Shown: one piece after another, positions 1 through 6,154 of the stretch | Numbering within the stretch: the first letter of the stretch is position 1 | How the letters are laid out: the number at the start of each line of letters is the position of its first letter | Assembly (NCBI GenBank): GCA_004299665.1 | Contig: SCQZ01000202.1 | Span: forward strand, 1 to 15,547 | Reading direction: 5' to 3' | Source: Jatrophihabitans sp. | GTDB lineage: Bacteria; Actinomycetota; Actinomycetes; Mycobacteriales; Jatrophihabitantaceae | DNA length: 15,547 nucleotides | Made by a program: the position numbers and the translations under genes | The notes under the pieces: model-generated | What the model was told of the DNA's origin: nothing | What the model saw: the letters and a program-made list of their open reading frames with translations, nothing else | The model's database searches: none

Positions 1-1
1 G

Positions 2-391
2 GTCGTCACCGCCGCGGTGCCCGATCGCGAGCCGGATGCCGTGCTCGAGGCGGCGACCTCGCCGGACACGGCGGCGATCTACCGCCTCAACGGCGACCGC
101 AACCCGCTGCACATCGACCCCGACTTTGCCCGCGCGGCCGGTTTCGAGCGCCCGATCCTGCACGGGCTGGCCACGTACGGCATCGTCTGCAAGGCCGTCG
201 TCGACGCGCTGCTCGACGGCGACCCAGCGCGGGTGCGGGACTACTCGGTGCGCTTCGCCGGCATCCTGGTGCCGGGCGAGACCGTCCGCATCCGGGTCTG
301 GCGGGAGGGCGAGCGGATGCTGCTGCAGGCCACCTGCCTCGAGCGCGGCGACGCGCCCGTGCTCACGCACGCGGTCCTGACGGTCCGGTGA
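2..391 (+). CDS. MaoC-like (R)-specific enoyl-CoA hydratase, C-terminal part (5' end outside window)
   Basis: The frame is open from the left edge, so this is the last 129 residues of a longer gene; the GTG at 17 is probably internal. The fragment is the C-terminal hotdog fold of a hydratase-2 (MaoC) enzyme, which adds water to trans-2-enoyl-CoA to give (R)-3-hydroxyacyl-CoA. The signature YRLNGDRNPLHIDP lies at fragment residues 27-40. It holds the catalytic Asp (D32) and His (H37) and the usual Asn between them (N34), and is followed by RPILHGLATYG. Full-length relatives of about 280 residues carry a second, degenerate N-terminal hotdog, which would lie upstream. The stop overlaps the GTG start of the thioesterase gene by 4 nt, so the two are probably co-translated. 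The chain length or substrate cannot be read from the fragment. Confidence 0.85.
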   Translation, partial: VVTAAVPDREPDAVLEAATSPDTAAIYRLNGDRNPLHIDPDFARAAGFERPILHGLATYGIVCKAVVDALLDGDPARVRDYSVRFAGILVPGETVRIRVWREGERMLLQATCLERGDAPVLTHAVLTVR

Positions 392-1026
392 GTCCCGTGC
401 AGGAACGGCCGGTCCTGTCGGCCCAGGCGACCGCGACCGGCATCGACGCCGCGACGGCCGCCGTCCGCCGGGTGATCGAGTCGCTGCTGAACGCGGGCTC
501 GTCGGCGGCGGACCTGTCCGGCGTGGCGGCGCGGCTCAACGCGATCGCCGACGAGCTGGCCGAGCAGGCACCGCCGGTCGACGAGCGGATCGCCGACATG
601 TGGCGCGGCGAGGGCGTCACCCGGCACGACCCGGTGACCGGCCCGGAGAACGCCATCGCGCCGCCGATGCCGCTGCGGGGGATGCCGGACGGCTCGGTCG
701 AGGGCCGGGTGTCGCTGCACCTGCCGTACCAGGGACCGCCCGGCCTGGTGCACGGCGGCGTGTCCGCGCTGTTGCTGGATCACACCCTGGGCGTCGCGAA
801 TTTCTGGGCCGGAGCGACGGGCCGGACCGGGGAACTGACGCTGCGCTACCACCGGCCCACCCCGCTGTTCCAGGAGTTGACGGTGCGCGGGCGCCAGGTC
901 GCCGCCTCCGGGCGCAAGATCTGGGCGGAGGGGGAGATCCGCGCCGCGGACGGCGAGGTCTGCGTGTCCGCGCGCGGGCTGTTCATCACCCCGCGGCCGG
1001 AGAACCAGCGTTTCGGGGGCCACTGA
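388..1026 (+). CDS. PaaI/THEM4-type hotdog acyl-CoA thioesterase
   Basis: This 212-residue protein has a C-terminal hotdog domain at about residues 95-203. It carries the PaaI-family signature GLVHGGVSALLLDHTLG (residues 119-135); HGG (122-124) and D131 sit where family members place the thioester-hydrolysing residues. Family enzymes hydrolyse acyl-CoA or aryl-CoA to free acid and CoA. The N-terminal 90 residues are helical and Ala-rich with no motif I recognise. The GTG start at 388 overlaps the hydratase stop (GTGA), implying translational coupling. Next to a hydratase gene it may release CoA from stalled or toxic intermediates, but that is inference. The family assignment is firm; the substrate is unknown. 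Confidence 0.83.
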   Translation: MSPVQERPVLSAQATATGIDAATAAVRRVIESLLNAGSSAADLSGVAARLNAIADELAEQAPPVDERIADMWRGEGVTRHDPVTGPENAIAPPMPLRGMPDGSVEGRVSLHLPYQGPPGLVHGGVSALLLDHTLGVANFWAGATGRTGELTLRYHRPTPLFQELTVRGRQVAASGRKIWAEGEIRAADGEVCVSARGLFITPRPENQRFGGH

Positions 1027-1027
1027 C

Positions 1028-1050
1028 GCGGGCGGCCCGCGCCGCGCGGG
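1028..1050. terminator. GC-rich hairpin between convergent genes, candidate bidirectional terminator
   Basis: The 33-nt gap between the thioesterase stop and the convergent ligase stop holds a perfect 6-bp stem, CCCGCG-ccg-CGCGGG (1036-1050). An overlapping alternative stem, GCGGG-cgg-CCCGC, occupies 1028-1040. There is no T-run, as is common for actinobacterial terminators. Position and symmetry support the call; function is inferred. Confidence 0.45.
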
Positions 1051-1059
1051 ACCCGCCGG

Positions 1060-2715
1060 TCAGGTCGGAGGCTCCAGACTCAGCCCGGCCCGCACCACCT
1101 TGCCGGTGGCGTTGCGCGGCAGCGGGTCGCTGCCGATGCGCCACCGCGTGGGCACCTTGAAGTACGCGAGCCGCTCGCCGACGTAGGCACACAGATCCTG
1201 CTCGGACACGCTCGCGCCCGCCGTCAGGACCACGATCGCCGCCACCGCCTGGCCCAGGTCCGTGTCGTCGACGCCGATCACCGCCGACTCCTCGACCGCC
1301 GGGTGCTCATCGAGTACCTGCTCGATCTCGAGCGGGTAGACGTTCTCCCCGCCGCGCAGGATCAGGTCGCTGCGCCGGGTCGTCAGGTACAGCAGCCCGT
1401 CGCGCAGGGCACCGATGTCGCCGGTGCGCATCCAGCGGCCGGCGTCGAAGATCGCCTCCGTGGCGGCGGGGTCGTTCCAGTAGCCGATCATGTTGTGCGG
1501 GCTGCGCAGCCAGATCTCGCCCTCCTCGCCGTCGCCGAGCACCTGCCCGCCGGCCGAGCGCACCTGCACCGCGACGGTGGGGATCGGCGCCCCTACCGTG
1601 CCGGGGTGGGCGGCCAGCACCGGTGGGGTGGCGACCGTGGCGGCCGTGCACGACTCGGTCAGGCCGTAGCTGTCCACCAGCGCGTCCTTCGCGACCGGGA
1701 TCAGTTCCCGCAGCCTGGACTGCAGCGCGAACGACGACGGCGCCGACGCCAGCGAGAACGCCCGCAGCGCCGAGAGGTCGTACCGCGAGACGTCCCCGAG
1801 TTCGGCCAGCCGTTGCCCCATGGTCGGCACCACGGTCCAGTTGGTCACCCGCTCGCGGGAGACGAGGTCCAGCACCCGGTGCGGGTCGAACGCGCCCTGG
1901 GTCATCACGACGGTCTCGCCGGTGGCCAGCCGCGGCACCGCGAGGTTGTGCAGGCTGGCGATGTGGAACAGCGGCATGGACAGCAGCCACCGTCCCGGCG
2001 CCGGCGGGGCGTCCGGCCGGAACGCCGCGGCGGTCGCGTTCATCAGGCGGTGGTAGGCGACCGTGGCGACGAGGTTGCGGTGCGAGTGGGTCGCGCCCTT
2101 GGGGCGGCCGGTCGTGCCGCTCGTGTAGACGATGACGGCGGGGTCGTCCTCGGCCACGTCGACGTCCGGCAGCGCGGCGCCCGGATGCGCGGCGCACGCC
2201 GCGGGGACGTCGGTCTCGATGCTCAGCACCGGGACGTCGGTCGCGGGCAGCCGGGCGATCCGCTTCGCGTCCGCGATCACCACGGCGGGCGTGCTGTGCC
2301 CGAGCGCATAGCCGATCTCAGGTGGCGTCCACCATGCGTTGTAGGCGGCGGTGACGGCCCCGAGGCTGGCGACCGCCCAGAAGGCGATCACCCAGTCCGG
2401 CGAGTTCGCGGCCAGGATCGCGACCCGGTCGCCCTTGCCGACGCCGTGCGCCGTGGCGAGTTCGTGCGCGAGCGAGGCGACCGCCGCGGCGTGCTCGCCG
2501 TAGCCGATCCGGCGGTCGGCGGTGACGAGGTACTCGCGGTCGCCCAACTCCGCGGAGCGGGCGAGCATGTCGACCAGGCGGCGCTCGCGGTGCCGGTAGA
2601 CCGGCATCCGGGCGCCGAGGACCTCCTCCTCGACGATCTCGAACTCCCCGCCGGGCCCGCACAGCCGGCCCACGACCTCGGCCATCAGGGCGGCGACGTC
2701 CACCGGAGCGCTCAC
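1060..2715 (-). CDS. AMP-forming acyl-CoA synthetase (FadD-like, class I adenylate-forming)
   Basis: This 551-residue ligase of the ANL superfamily activates a carboxylic acid with ATP to an acyl-adenylate and then to an acyl-CoA. Core motifs are all present and intact: the P-loop YTSGTTGRPKG (197-207), the A5 motif YGLTE (350-354), TGD (431-433), the hinge region around RRSD and GGENVYP (447-461), and the C-terminal catalytic lysine K539 in NATGK. The length is normal for the family. I chose the GTG at 2715, giving MSAPVDVAAL, because the frame runs on far upstream antisense to the amidase gene, where the translation no longer resembles a protein. A CAGGCT hexamer lies 7 nt before this GTG, a one-mismatch version of the leaderless -10 box seen elsewhere here. 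It is divergent from the amidase gene with a 100-bp intergenic region. The acid substrate is not evident. Confidence 0.88.
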   Translation of the reverse strand: MSAPVDVAALMAEVVGRLCGPGGEFEIVEEEVLGARMPVYRHRERRLVDMLARSAELGDREYLVTADRRIGYGEHAAAVASLAHELATAHGVGKGDRVAILAANSPDWVIAFWAVASLGAVTAAYNAWWTPPEIGYALGHSTPAVVIADAKRIARLPATDVPVLSIETDVPAACAAHPGAALPDVDVAEDDPAVIVYTSGTTGRPKGATHSHRNLVATVAYHRLMNATAAAFRPDAPPAPGRWLLSMPLFHIASLHNLAVPRLATGETVVMTQGAFDPHRVLDLVSRERVTNWTVVPTMGQRLAELGDVSRYDLSALRAFSLASAPSSFALQSRLRELIPVAKDALVDSYGLTESCTAATVATPPVLAAHPGTVGAPIPTVAVQVRSAGGQVLGDGEEGEIWLRSPHNMIGYWNDPAATEAIFDAGRWMRTGDIGALRDGLLYLTTRRSDLILRGGENVYPLEIEQVLDEHPAVEESAVIGVDDTDLGQAVAAIVVLTAGASVSEQDLCAYVGERLAYFKVPTRWRIGSDPLPRNATGKVVRAGLSLEPPT

Positions 2716-2756
2716 GGCGCCCAGCCTGGCATCGGCGGGTGAGCGGGCAGCCGTGC

Positions 2757-2770
2757 CCTCCCGGTCAGCG
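2757..2770 (+). promoter_or_regulatory. 14-bp element repeated upstream of two promoters (copy 1)
   Basis: CCTCCCGGTCAGCG lies in the ligase/amidase intergenic region, starting 46 bp before the amidase -10 hexamer. The identical 14-mer starts 47 bp before the -10 hexamer of the flavin oxidoreductase gene (4911-4924). The similar spacing suggests a protein-binding site shared by the two promoters. It could also serve the divergent ligase gene. In DNA this GC-rich a 14-bp repeat alone is not remarkable; the placement is the evidence. Confidence 0.4.
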
Positions 2771-2802
2771 AGACGCCCGGCCGGCGGCGCGGGTGGCGGC
2801 CC

Positions 2803-2808
2803 TAGCGT
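2803..2808 (+). promoter_or_regulatory. -10 box of amidase gene, leaderless arrangement
   Basis: TAGCGT fits the actinobacterial -10 consensus TANNNT and ends 7 nt before the ATG at 2816. Transcription would therefore start at or next to the A of the start codon. No Shine-Dalgarno sequence precedes the ATG, which agrees with a leaderless mRNA. No clear -35 hexamer was found. Confidence 0.55.
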
Positions 2809-2815
2809 GGCGCGC

Positions 2816-4225
2816 ATGGGTACGACCGACGCGATCACCACGGCCGCCGCGATCCGGGCCGGCGAGGTGAGCGCGCGGGAGGTCTGCGAGGCGGCGATCG
2901 CCCGCATCGAGAAGCTCGACCCGGAGCTGAACGCGATGGTCGGCACCCGCTTCGAGCAGGCGCTGGCCGAGGTCGGGGCGGGGCTGCCCGACGGCCCGCT
3001 GACCGGGGTGCCGACGGTGATCAAGAACCTGGGGGCGGACGTCGCCGGGCTGCCGACGACGAACGGCAGCCGGCTGTTCGCGGACTTCCTGCCCGCGGCG
3101 GACAGCGAGCTGGTGCGCCGGTACCGCGCCGCCGGGATGGTCGTGCTGGGCACCACCAACTGCCCCGAACTCGGTCTCAACGCCAGCACCGAGTCGGCCC
3201 TGCTCGGCCCGGCACGCAACCCGTGGCAGCCGCAGCACTCCACCGGCGGCTCGAGCGGCGGCTCGGCGGCCGCGGTGGCGAGCGGCATGGTCGCCGTCGC
3301 CCACGGCAACGACGGCGGCGGCTCGATCCGCATCCCGGCCGCGATGTGCGGGCTGTTCGGCCTCAAGCCCAGCCGCGGCCGGGTGAGCTCCGCGCCGGAA
3401 CCGGGCACCCTCGCCCGCCCGGTCTCGATCAACCACGCGCTGACGACGACGGTGCGCGACAGCGCGCTGCTGCTCGACATCGCGGCGGGCGGGCTGCCCG
3501 GCGAGGCGATCGGCGTGCCCGGCCCGGCCGGGACGTTCCTGGCCGCCGCCGGCCGTGACCCGGGGCGGCTGCGGATCGGGCTGGTCACCGAACTGCGCAA
3601 CGGCCCGCCCTGCGACCCGGTCGTCGTGGCGGCGGCGACGCGGATGGCGGACCTGTGCGAGTCGCTCGGCCACACCGTCGAGCCGATCGCCGCGCCGTTC
3701 GACATGACCGAGGCGGCCAAGGCCTCGGCGGTCGCGTTCGGGGCGAACCTGGTGCTGTCCGTGCAGGAGCGGCTCGCGCAACTCGACCGGGATTTGCGAG
3801 AGGACGACCTCGAGCCGTTCACCCGGTTCCTGTACGAGCAGTACCAGCAACTGCGCGGCGTCGACGTCACCCGCGGGATGCGCGACGCCCAGACGATCGG
3901 CTGGGAGGTCGGGCGCGCGTTCGTCGACCACGACGTGCTGCTGACCCCGACCCTCACCGCGCCGGTGCCGGCGCTGGGCGTGCTCGACACGACGAGCGTC
4001 GAGGCGATGTACACCCACGGCGTGCGGTTCTCGGGCTGGACGTCGATCTTCAACCTGACCGGCATGCCGGCGATGTCGATCCCGTTCGGGACGGACCCGG
4101 ACGGCCTGCCGGTGGGCGTGCAGTTCGCGGCAGACCTGGGTCGCGAGGAGCTGCTGCTCTCGCTCGCCGGTCAGCTGGAGCAGGCGGCGCCGTGGCCGCC
4201 CACCGCCCCCGGATACCCCGACTGA
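2816..4225 (+). CDS. Amidase-signature family hydrolase
   Basis: This 469-residue enzyme belongs to the amidase signature family, which hydrolyses amide or sometimes ester bonds with a Ser-cisSer-Lys triad. The residues are visible: Lys70 in PTVIKN, the cis-Ser S146 in STGGSSGGS (142-150), and the nucleophile S170 in NDGGGSIRIP (165-174). The 24-residue gap between the two serines is typical. The length is standard. The ATG at 2816 was chosen over an upstream GTG at 2753 because a TAGCGT -10 box sits 7 nt before it and the extra 21 residues look non-conserved. It is divergent from an acyl-CoA ligase gene, so the amidase might release an acid that the ligase then activates; this is inference. 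It lacks features specific to GatA of the tRNA amidotransferase, and no gatB or gatC is nearby. The substrate is unknown. Confidence 0.87.
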   Translation: MGTTDAITTAAAIRAGEVSAREVCEAAIARIEKLDPELNAMVGTRFEQALAEVGAGLPDGPLTGVPTVIKNLGADVAGLPTTNGSRLFADFLPAADSELVRRYRAAGMVVLGTTNCPELGLNASTESALLGPARNPWQPQHSTGGSSGGSAAAVASGMVAVAHGNDGGGSIRIPAAMCGLFGLKPSRGRVSSAPEPGTLARPVSINHALTTTVRDSALLLDIAAGGLPGEAIGVPGPAGTFLAAAGRDPGRLRIGLVTELRNGPPCDPVVVAAATRMADLCESLGHTVEPIAAPFDMTEAAKASAVAFGANLVLSVQERLAQLDRDLREDDLEPFTRFLYEQYQQLRGVDVTRGMRDAQTIGWEVGRAFVDHDVLLTPTLTAPVPALGVLDTTSVEAMYTHGVRFSGWTSIFNLTGMPAMSIPFGTDPDGLPVGVQFAADLGREELLLSLAGQLEQAAPWPPTAPGYPD

Positions 4226-4244
4226 CGACGCGGATCTGCAGGCG

Positions 4245-4265
4245 ATGCTGCTAAACTAGCTGCAT
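4245..4265 (+). promoter_or_regulatory. Inverted repeat over the vapBC promoter, candidate autoregulatory operator
   Basis: ATGCTGCT (4245-4252) and AGCTGCAT (4258-4265) form 8-bp arms matching at 7 of 8 positions around a 5-bp centre. The repeat covers the TAAACT -10 box and ends inside the antitoxin start codon. Ribbon-helix-helix antitoxins commonly bind such palindromes to repress their own operon, so this is the likely operator; binding is inferred. Confidence 0.5.
4252..4257 (+). promoter_or_regulatory. -10 box of vapBC, leaderless arrangement
   Basis: TAAACT matches TANNNT closely and ends 6 nt before the ATG at 4264, so the mRNA would begin at about the start codon. It is the most A/T-rich spot in the area and has no ribosome-binding site after it. 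Confidence 0.6.
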
Positions 4266-4500
4266 GGGTGTGGCGGTGACGGTACGCGACGTGCCCGGTC
4301 CGGTGCGCGACGAACTGGCCGCCCGGGCCGCCCGGTCCGGCCAATCGCTGCAGGAGTACCTGCGGGGCCTGCTGATCCAGAGCGCGTCCCGTCCGGCCGT
4401 CGCGGACGTGGTCGCCCGGGCGCGCGCCCGCGTCGCCGTCACCGGGTCACGGGTGAGCGCCAGGTCGATCCTGTCGACGCGCGACGCCGGTCGACGGTGA
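4264..4500 (+). CDS. VapB/FitA-type ribbon-helix-helix antitoxin
   Basis: This 78-residue protein begins with a short beta strand (VAVTVRDVP) followed by two helices, the second containing SLQEYLRGLL (residues 28-37). This is the ribbon-helix-helix pattern of FitA/VapB antitoxins, which bind operator DNA as dimers. The C-terminal half is basic, with VARARARV at 50-57, and would wrap and inhibit the toxin. The GTGA overlap with the downstream PIN-domain gene (4497-4500) is the usual toxin-antitoxin layout. A palindrome over the promoter suggests autorepression. The assignment rests on size, fold pattern and partner, since such antitoxins are poorly conserved. Confidence 0.8.
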   Translation: MGVAVTVRDVPGPVRDELAARAARSGQSLQEYLRGLLIQSASRPAVADVVARARARVAVTGSRVSARSILSTRDAGRR

Positions 4501-4895
4501 CCGAGCGCCTCGTCTGCGATTCGTCGGCGGTCGTCGCGCTGCTCGTCGACTCGGGTGCCGACGGGGGATGGGCCGCCGCCGCGCTGGCCGCGGCAGACCT
4601 CGCCGCACCGGCACTCATGCCGTTCGAAGCGGCGAACGTCATCCGCCGCTTGGAGCACGCGGGCAGGATCAGCCCCGACCAGGGCGCGCAGGCGCACCAC
4701 GACCTGCTCGACCTCGCGATCGAACAGTGGCCGTACGAGCCCCTGGCGCCGCGCGCCCGCGAACTCGGCCGCAATCTCACGACCCACGACGCCTCCTACG
4801 TCGCCCTCGCCGAACTGCTCGGCGCCGCGCTGGTCAGCCTCGACCGGCGCCTTCGCGGCGCGCCGGATCTGCGGTGCGAGGTGCGCACCCCGTGA
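4497..4895 (+). CDS. VapC-type PIN-domain ribonuclease toxin
   Basis: This 132-residue PIN-domain protein has the acidic metal-binding residues of VapC toxins: D8 in VCDSSAVVALL, E44 in MPFEAANVIRR, D98 in THDASYVALAE, and D116 in LVSLDRRL. All four are in place, so the nuclease looks intact. VapC toxins cleave RNA, often tRNA or rRNA, when freed from their antitoxin; the target here is unknown. The GTG start overlaps the antitoxin stop by 4 nt, giving translational coupling. The pair sits between two metabolic operons and looks like a typical chromosomal toxin-antitoxin insertion. I saw no flanking repeat that would mark a mobile element. Confidence 0.87.
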   Translation: MTERLVCDSSAVVALLVDSGADGGWAAAALAAADLAAPALMPFEAANVIRRLEHAGRISPDQGAQAHHDLLDLAIEQWPYEPLAPRARELGRNLTTHDASYVALAELLGAALVSLDRRLRGAPDLRCEVRTP

Positions 4896-4910
4896 CGGCC
4901 GGTGGCCGAA

Positions 4911-4929
4911 CCTCCCGGTCAGCGGGAGG
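4911..4929 (+). promoter_or_regulatory. Perfect inverted repeat upstream of the OYE operon (includes 14-bp element copy 2)
   Basis: CCTCCCG-gtcag-CGGGAGG is a perfect 7-bp inverted repeat with a 5-nt centre. Its first 14 bases equal the element at 2757-2770 and begin 47 bp before the TAGCGT -10 box of the next gene, against 46 bp for the other copy. It may be an operator or activator site. A hairpin terminating vapBC is the alternative, since it starts 16 nt after the vapC stop, but there is no T-run. Confidence 0.45.
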
Positions 4930-4957
4930 CCCTGCGGCGCGCCGCCCGCCCGCTGCC

Positions 4958-4963
4958 TAGCGT
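4958..4963 (+). promoter_or_regulatory. -10 box of the five-gene operon, leaderless arrangement
   Basis: TAGCGT, identical to the amidase -10 hexamer, ends 6 nt before the GTG at 4970. Transcription would start at or near the start codon. A GAAGG stretch lies between them, but it is too close to the GTG to act as a normal ribosome-binding site. Confidence 0.55.
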
Positions 4964-4969
4964 GAAGGC

Positions 4970-6154
4970 GTGACGGTCGCCGCGGACATCCTCTCCCCCG
5001 CCACCCTCGGGCCGGCACGGCTGCGCAACCGGGTGATCAAGGCCGCCACGTTCGAGGGGATGACCCCCGACTGCCTCGTCTCCGATCGCCTGATCGAGTT
5101 CCACCGCCGCGTCGCGGCCGGCGGTGTCGGCATGACGACCGTCGCGTACTGCGCCGTCTCCCCGGACGGGCGCTCCGCCCCGGCGCAGCTCTACTGGCGG
5201 CCGGAGGCGCTGCCGGGGCTGCGCCGGCTGACCGACGCGGTGCACGCCGAGGGCGCCGCGGTCTCGGCGCAGATCGGCCACGCCGGCCCGGTCGCGCCGG
5301 CGAAGGTGCTGGGCACGCCCGCGCTGGCCTCCAGCCGGCACCTGCACGCGACCAGCATGTCCCTCACCCGGGCCGCGACCGCCGACGACATCGCCCGCAT
5401 CGTGCGCCAGCACGCCGCGGCCGCGCTGTCGGCGATCGAGTGCGGCTTCGACGCCGTCGAACTGCACTTCGGGCACAACTACTTCGTCAGCTCGTTCCTG
5501 AGCCCCAACCTGAACAAGCGCACCGACGACTTCGGCGGCAAACTGAGCAACCGTGCCCGCGTCGCGCTCGACACCGCCCGCGCCGTGCGCGACGCCGTCG
5601 GCAACCGCATCGCCGTGCTCGCCAAGCTCAACATGGACGACGGCGTGCCGGGCGGCTTCTGGATCGACGAGGCGATCCAGGTCGCCCGGTGGCTGGAGGC
5701 CGACGGCACCGTCGACGCGCTGGAGATGACCGCCGGCAGCTCGCTGCGCAACCCGATGTACCTGTTCAAGGGCGAGGTCCCGATGCGCGAGTTCGCGGCG
5801 GTGATGCCCCAGCCGATGCGCCTGGGCGTGCGGCTGTTCGGCGGGTTCCTGCTCAAGTCCTACCCCTACCGCGACCTGTTCCTGCTCGAGGGCGCCCGCC
5901 AGGTCCGCGCCGCGGTGGGCCTGCCGCTGGTGCTGCTCGGCGGCATCACCGACAAGGCCGCGATGGACACCGCGATGGCCGAGGGCTTCCAGTTCGTCGC
6001 GATGGCCCGCGCGCTGCTGCGCGAACCGGACCTGGTCAACCGCATCGCCGCGGACGAGCGGACCAGGTCCCTGTGCATCCACTGCAACAAGTGCATGCCG
6101 ACGATCTACCGCGGCACCCACTGCGTGCTGGTGCCGCGCGACCAGCGGCCATGA
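4970..6154 (+). CDS. Old Yellow Enzyme-family NADH:flavin oxidoreductase
   Basis: This 394-residue protein is a single FMN-binding TIM barrel of the OYE/2,4-dienoyl-CoA reductase family, which reduces activated C=C bonds with NAD(P)H. The active-site signature HFGHNYFVSSFLSP (166-179) gives H166 and H169, the pair that holds the substrate carbonyl, and Y171, the likely proton donor. NKRTDDFGG (182-190) follows as in the family, and a phosphate-binding region lies around LLGGI (322-326) and ARALLREP (346-353). Near the C-terminus four cysteines, C369, C372, C375 and C385, stand where dienoyl-CoA reductases bind a 4Fe-4S cluster, but with shorter spacing. The C-terminal flavodoxin/NADPH domains of those reductases are absent. 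The GTG start follows a leaderless -10 box. It is the first gene of a coupled five-gene operon, and its stop overlaps the ligase start (ATGA). Confidence 0.86.
   Translation: MTVAADILSPATLGPARLRNRVIKAATFEGMTPDCLVSDRLIEFHRRVAAGGVGMTTVAYCAVSPDGRSAPAQLYWRPEALPGLRRLTDAVHAEGAAVSAQIGHAGPVAPAKVLGTPALASSRHLHATSMSLTRAATADDIARIVRQHAAAALSAIECGFDAVELHFGHNYFVSSFLSPNLNKRTDDFGGKLSNRARVALDTARAVRDAVGNRIAVLAKLNMDDGVPGGFWIDEAIQVARWLEADGTVDALEMTAGSSLRNPMYLFKGEVPMREFAAVMPQPMRLGVRLFGGFLLKSYPYRDLFLLEGARQVRAAVGLPLVLLGGITDKAAMDTAMAEGFQFVAMARALLREPDLVNRIAADERTRSLCIHCNKCMPTIYRGTHCVLVPRDQRP

Noticed and set aside
2..391. Treating the GTG at 17 as the start of a small single-hotdog protein
   Set aside because: The frame is open to the window edge, and hydratase-2 relatives have an upstream hotdog domain, so a truncated view of a longer gene is more likely.
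1060..4065. A 1001-codon open frame on the minus strand that would fuse the ligase to a long N-terminal extension
   Set aside because: The part beyond 2715 is antisense to the amidase gene, is Ser/Arg/Pro-rich with no recognisable domain, and results from stop-poor GC-rich DNA. The ligase is full length from the GTG at 2715.
2756..4895. Mobile element carrying the amidase and vapBC, using the 14-bp element as a direct repeat
   Set aside because: No transposase, integrase or terminal inverted repeats are present, and both copies sit in promoters at matching spacing, which fits regulation better.
5440..6150. Possible N-terminal extension of the FadD17-like ligase
   Set aside because: The upstream frame overlaps the OYE gene and reads as Arg-rich shadow sequence. 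The ATG at 6151 gives a full-length ligase and a 4-nt overlap.
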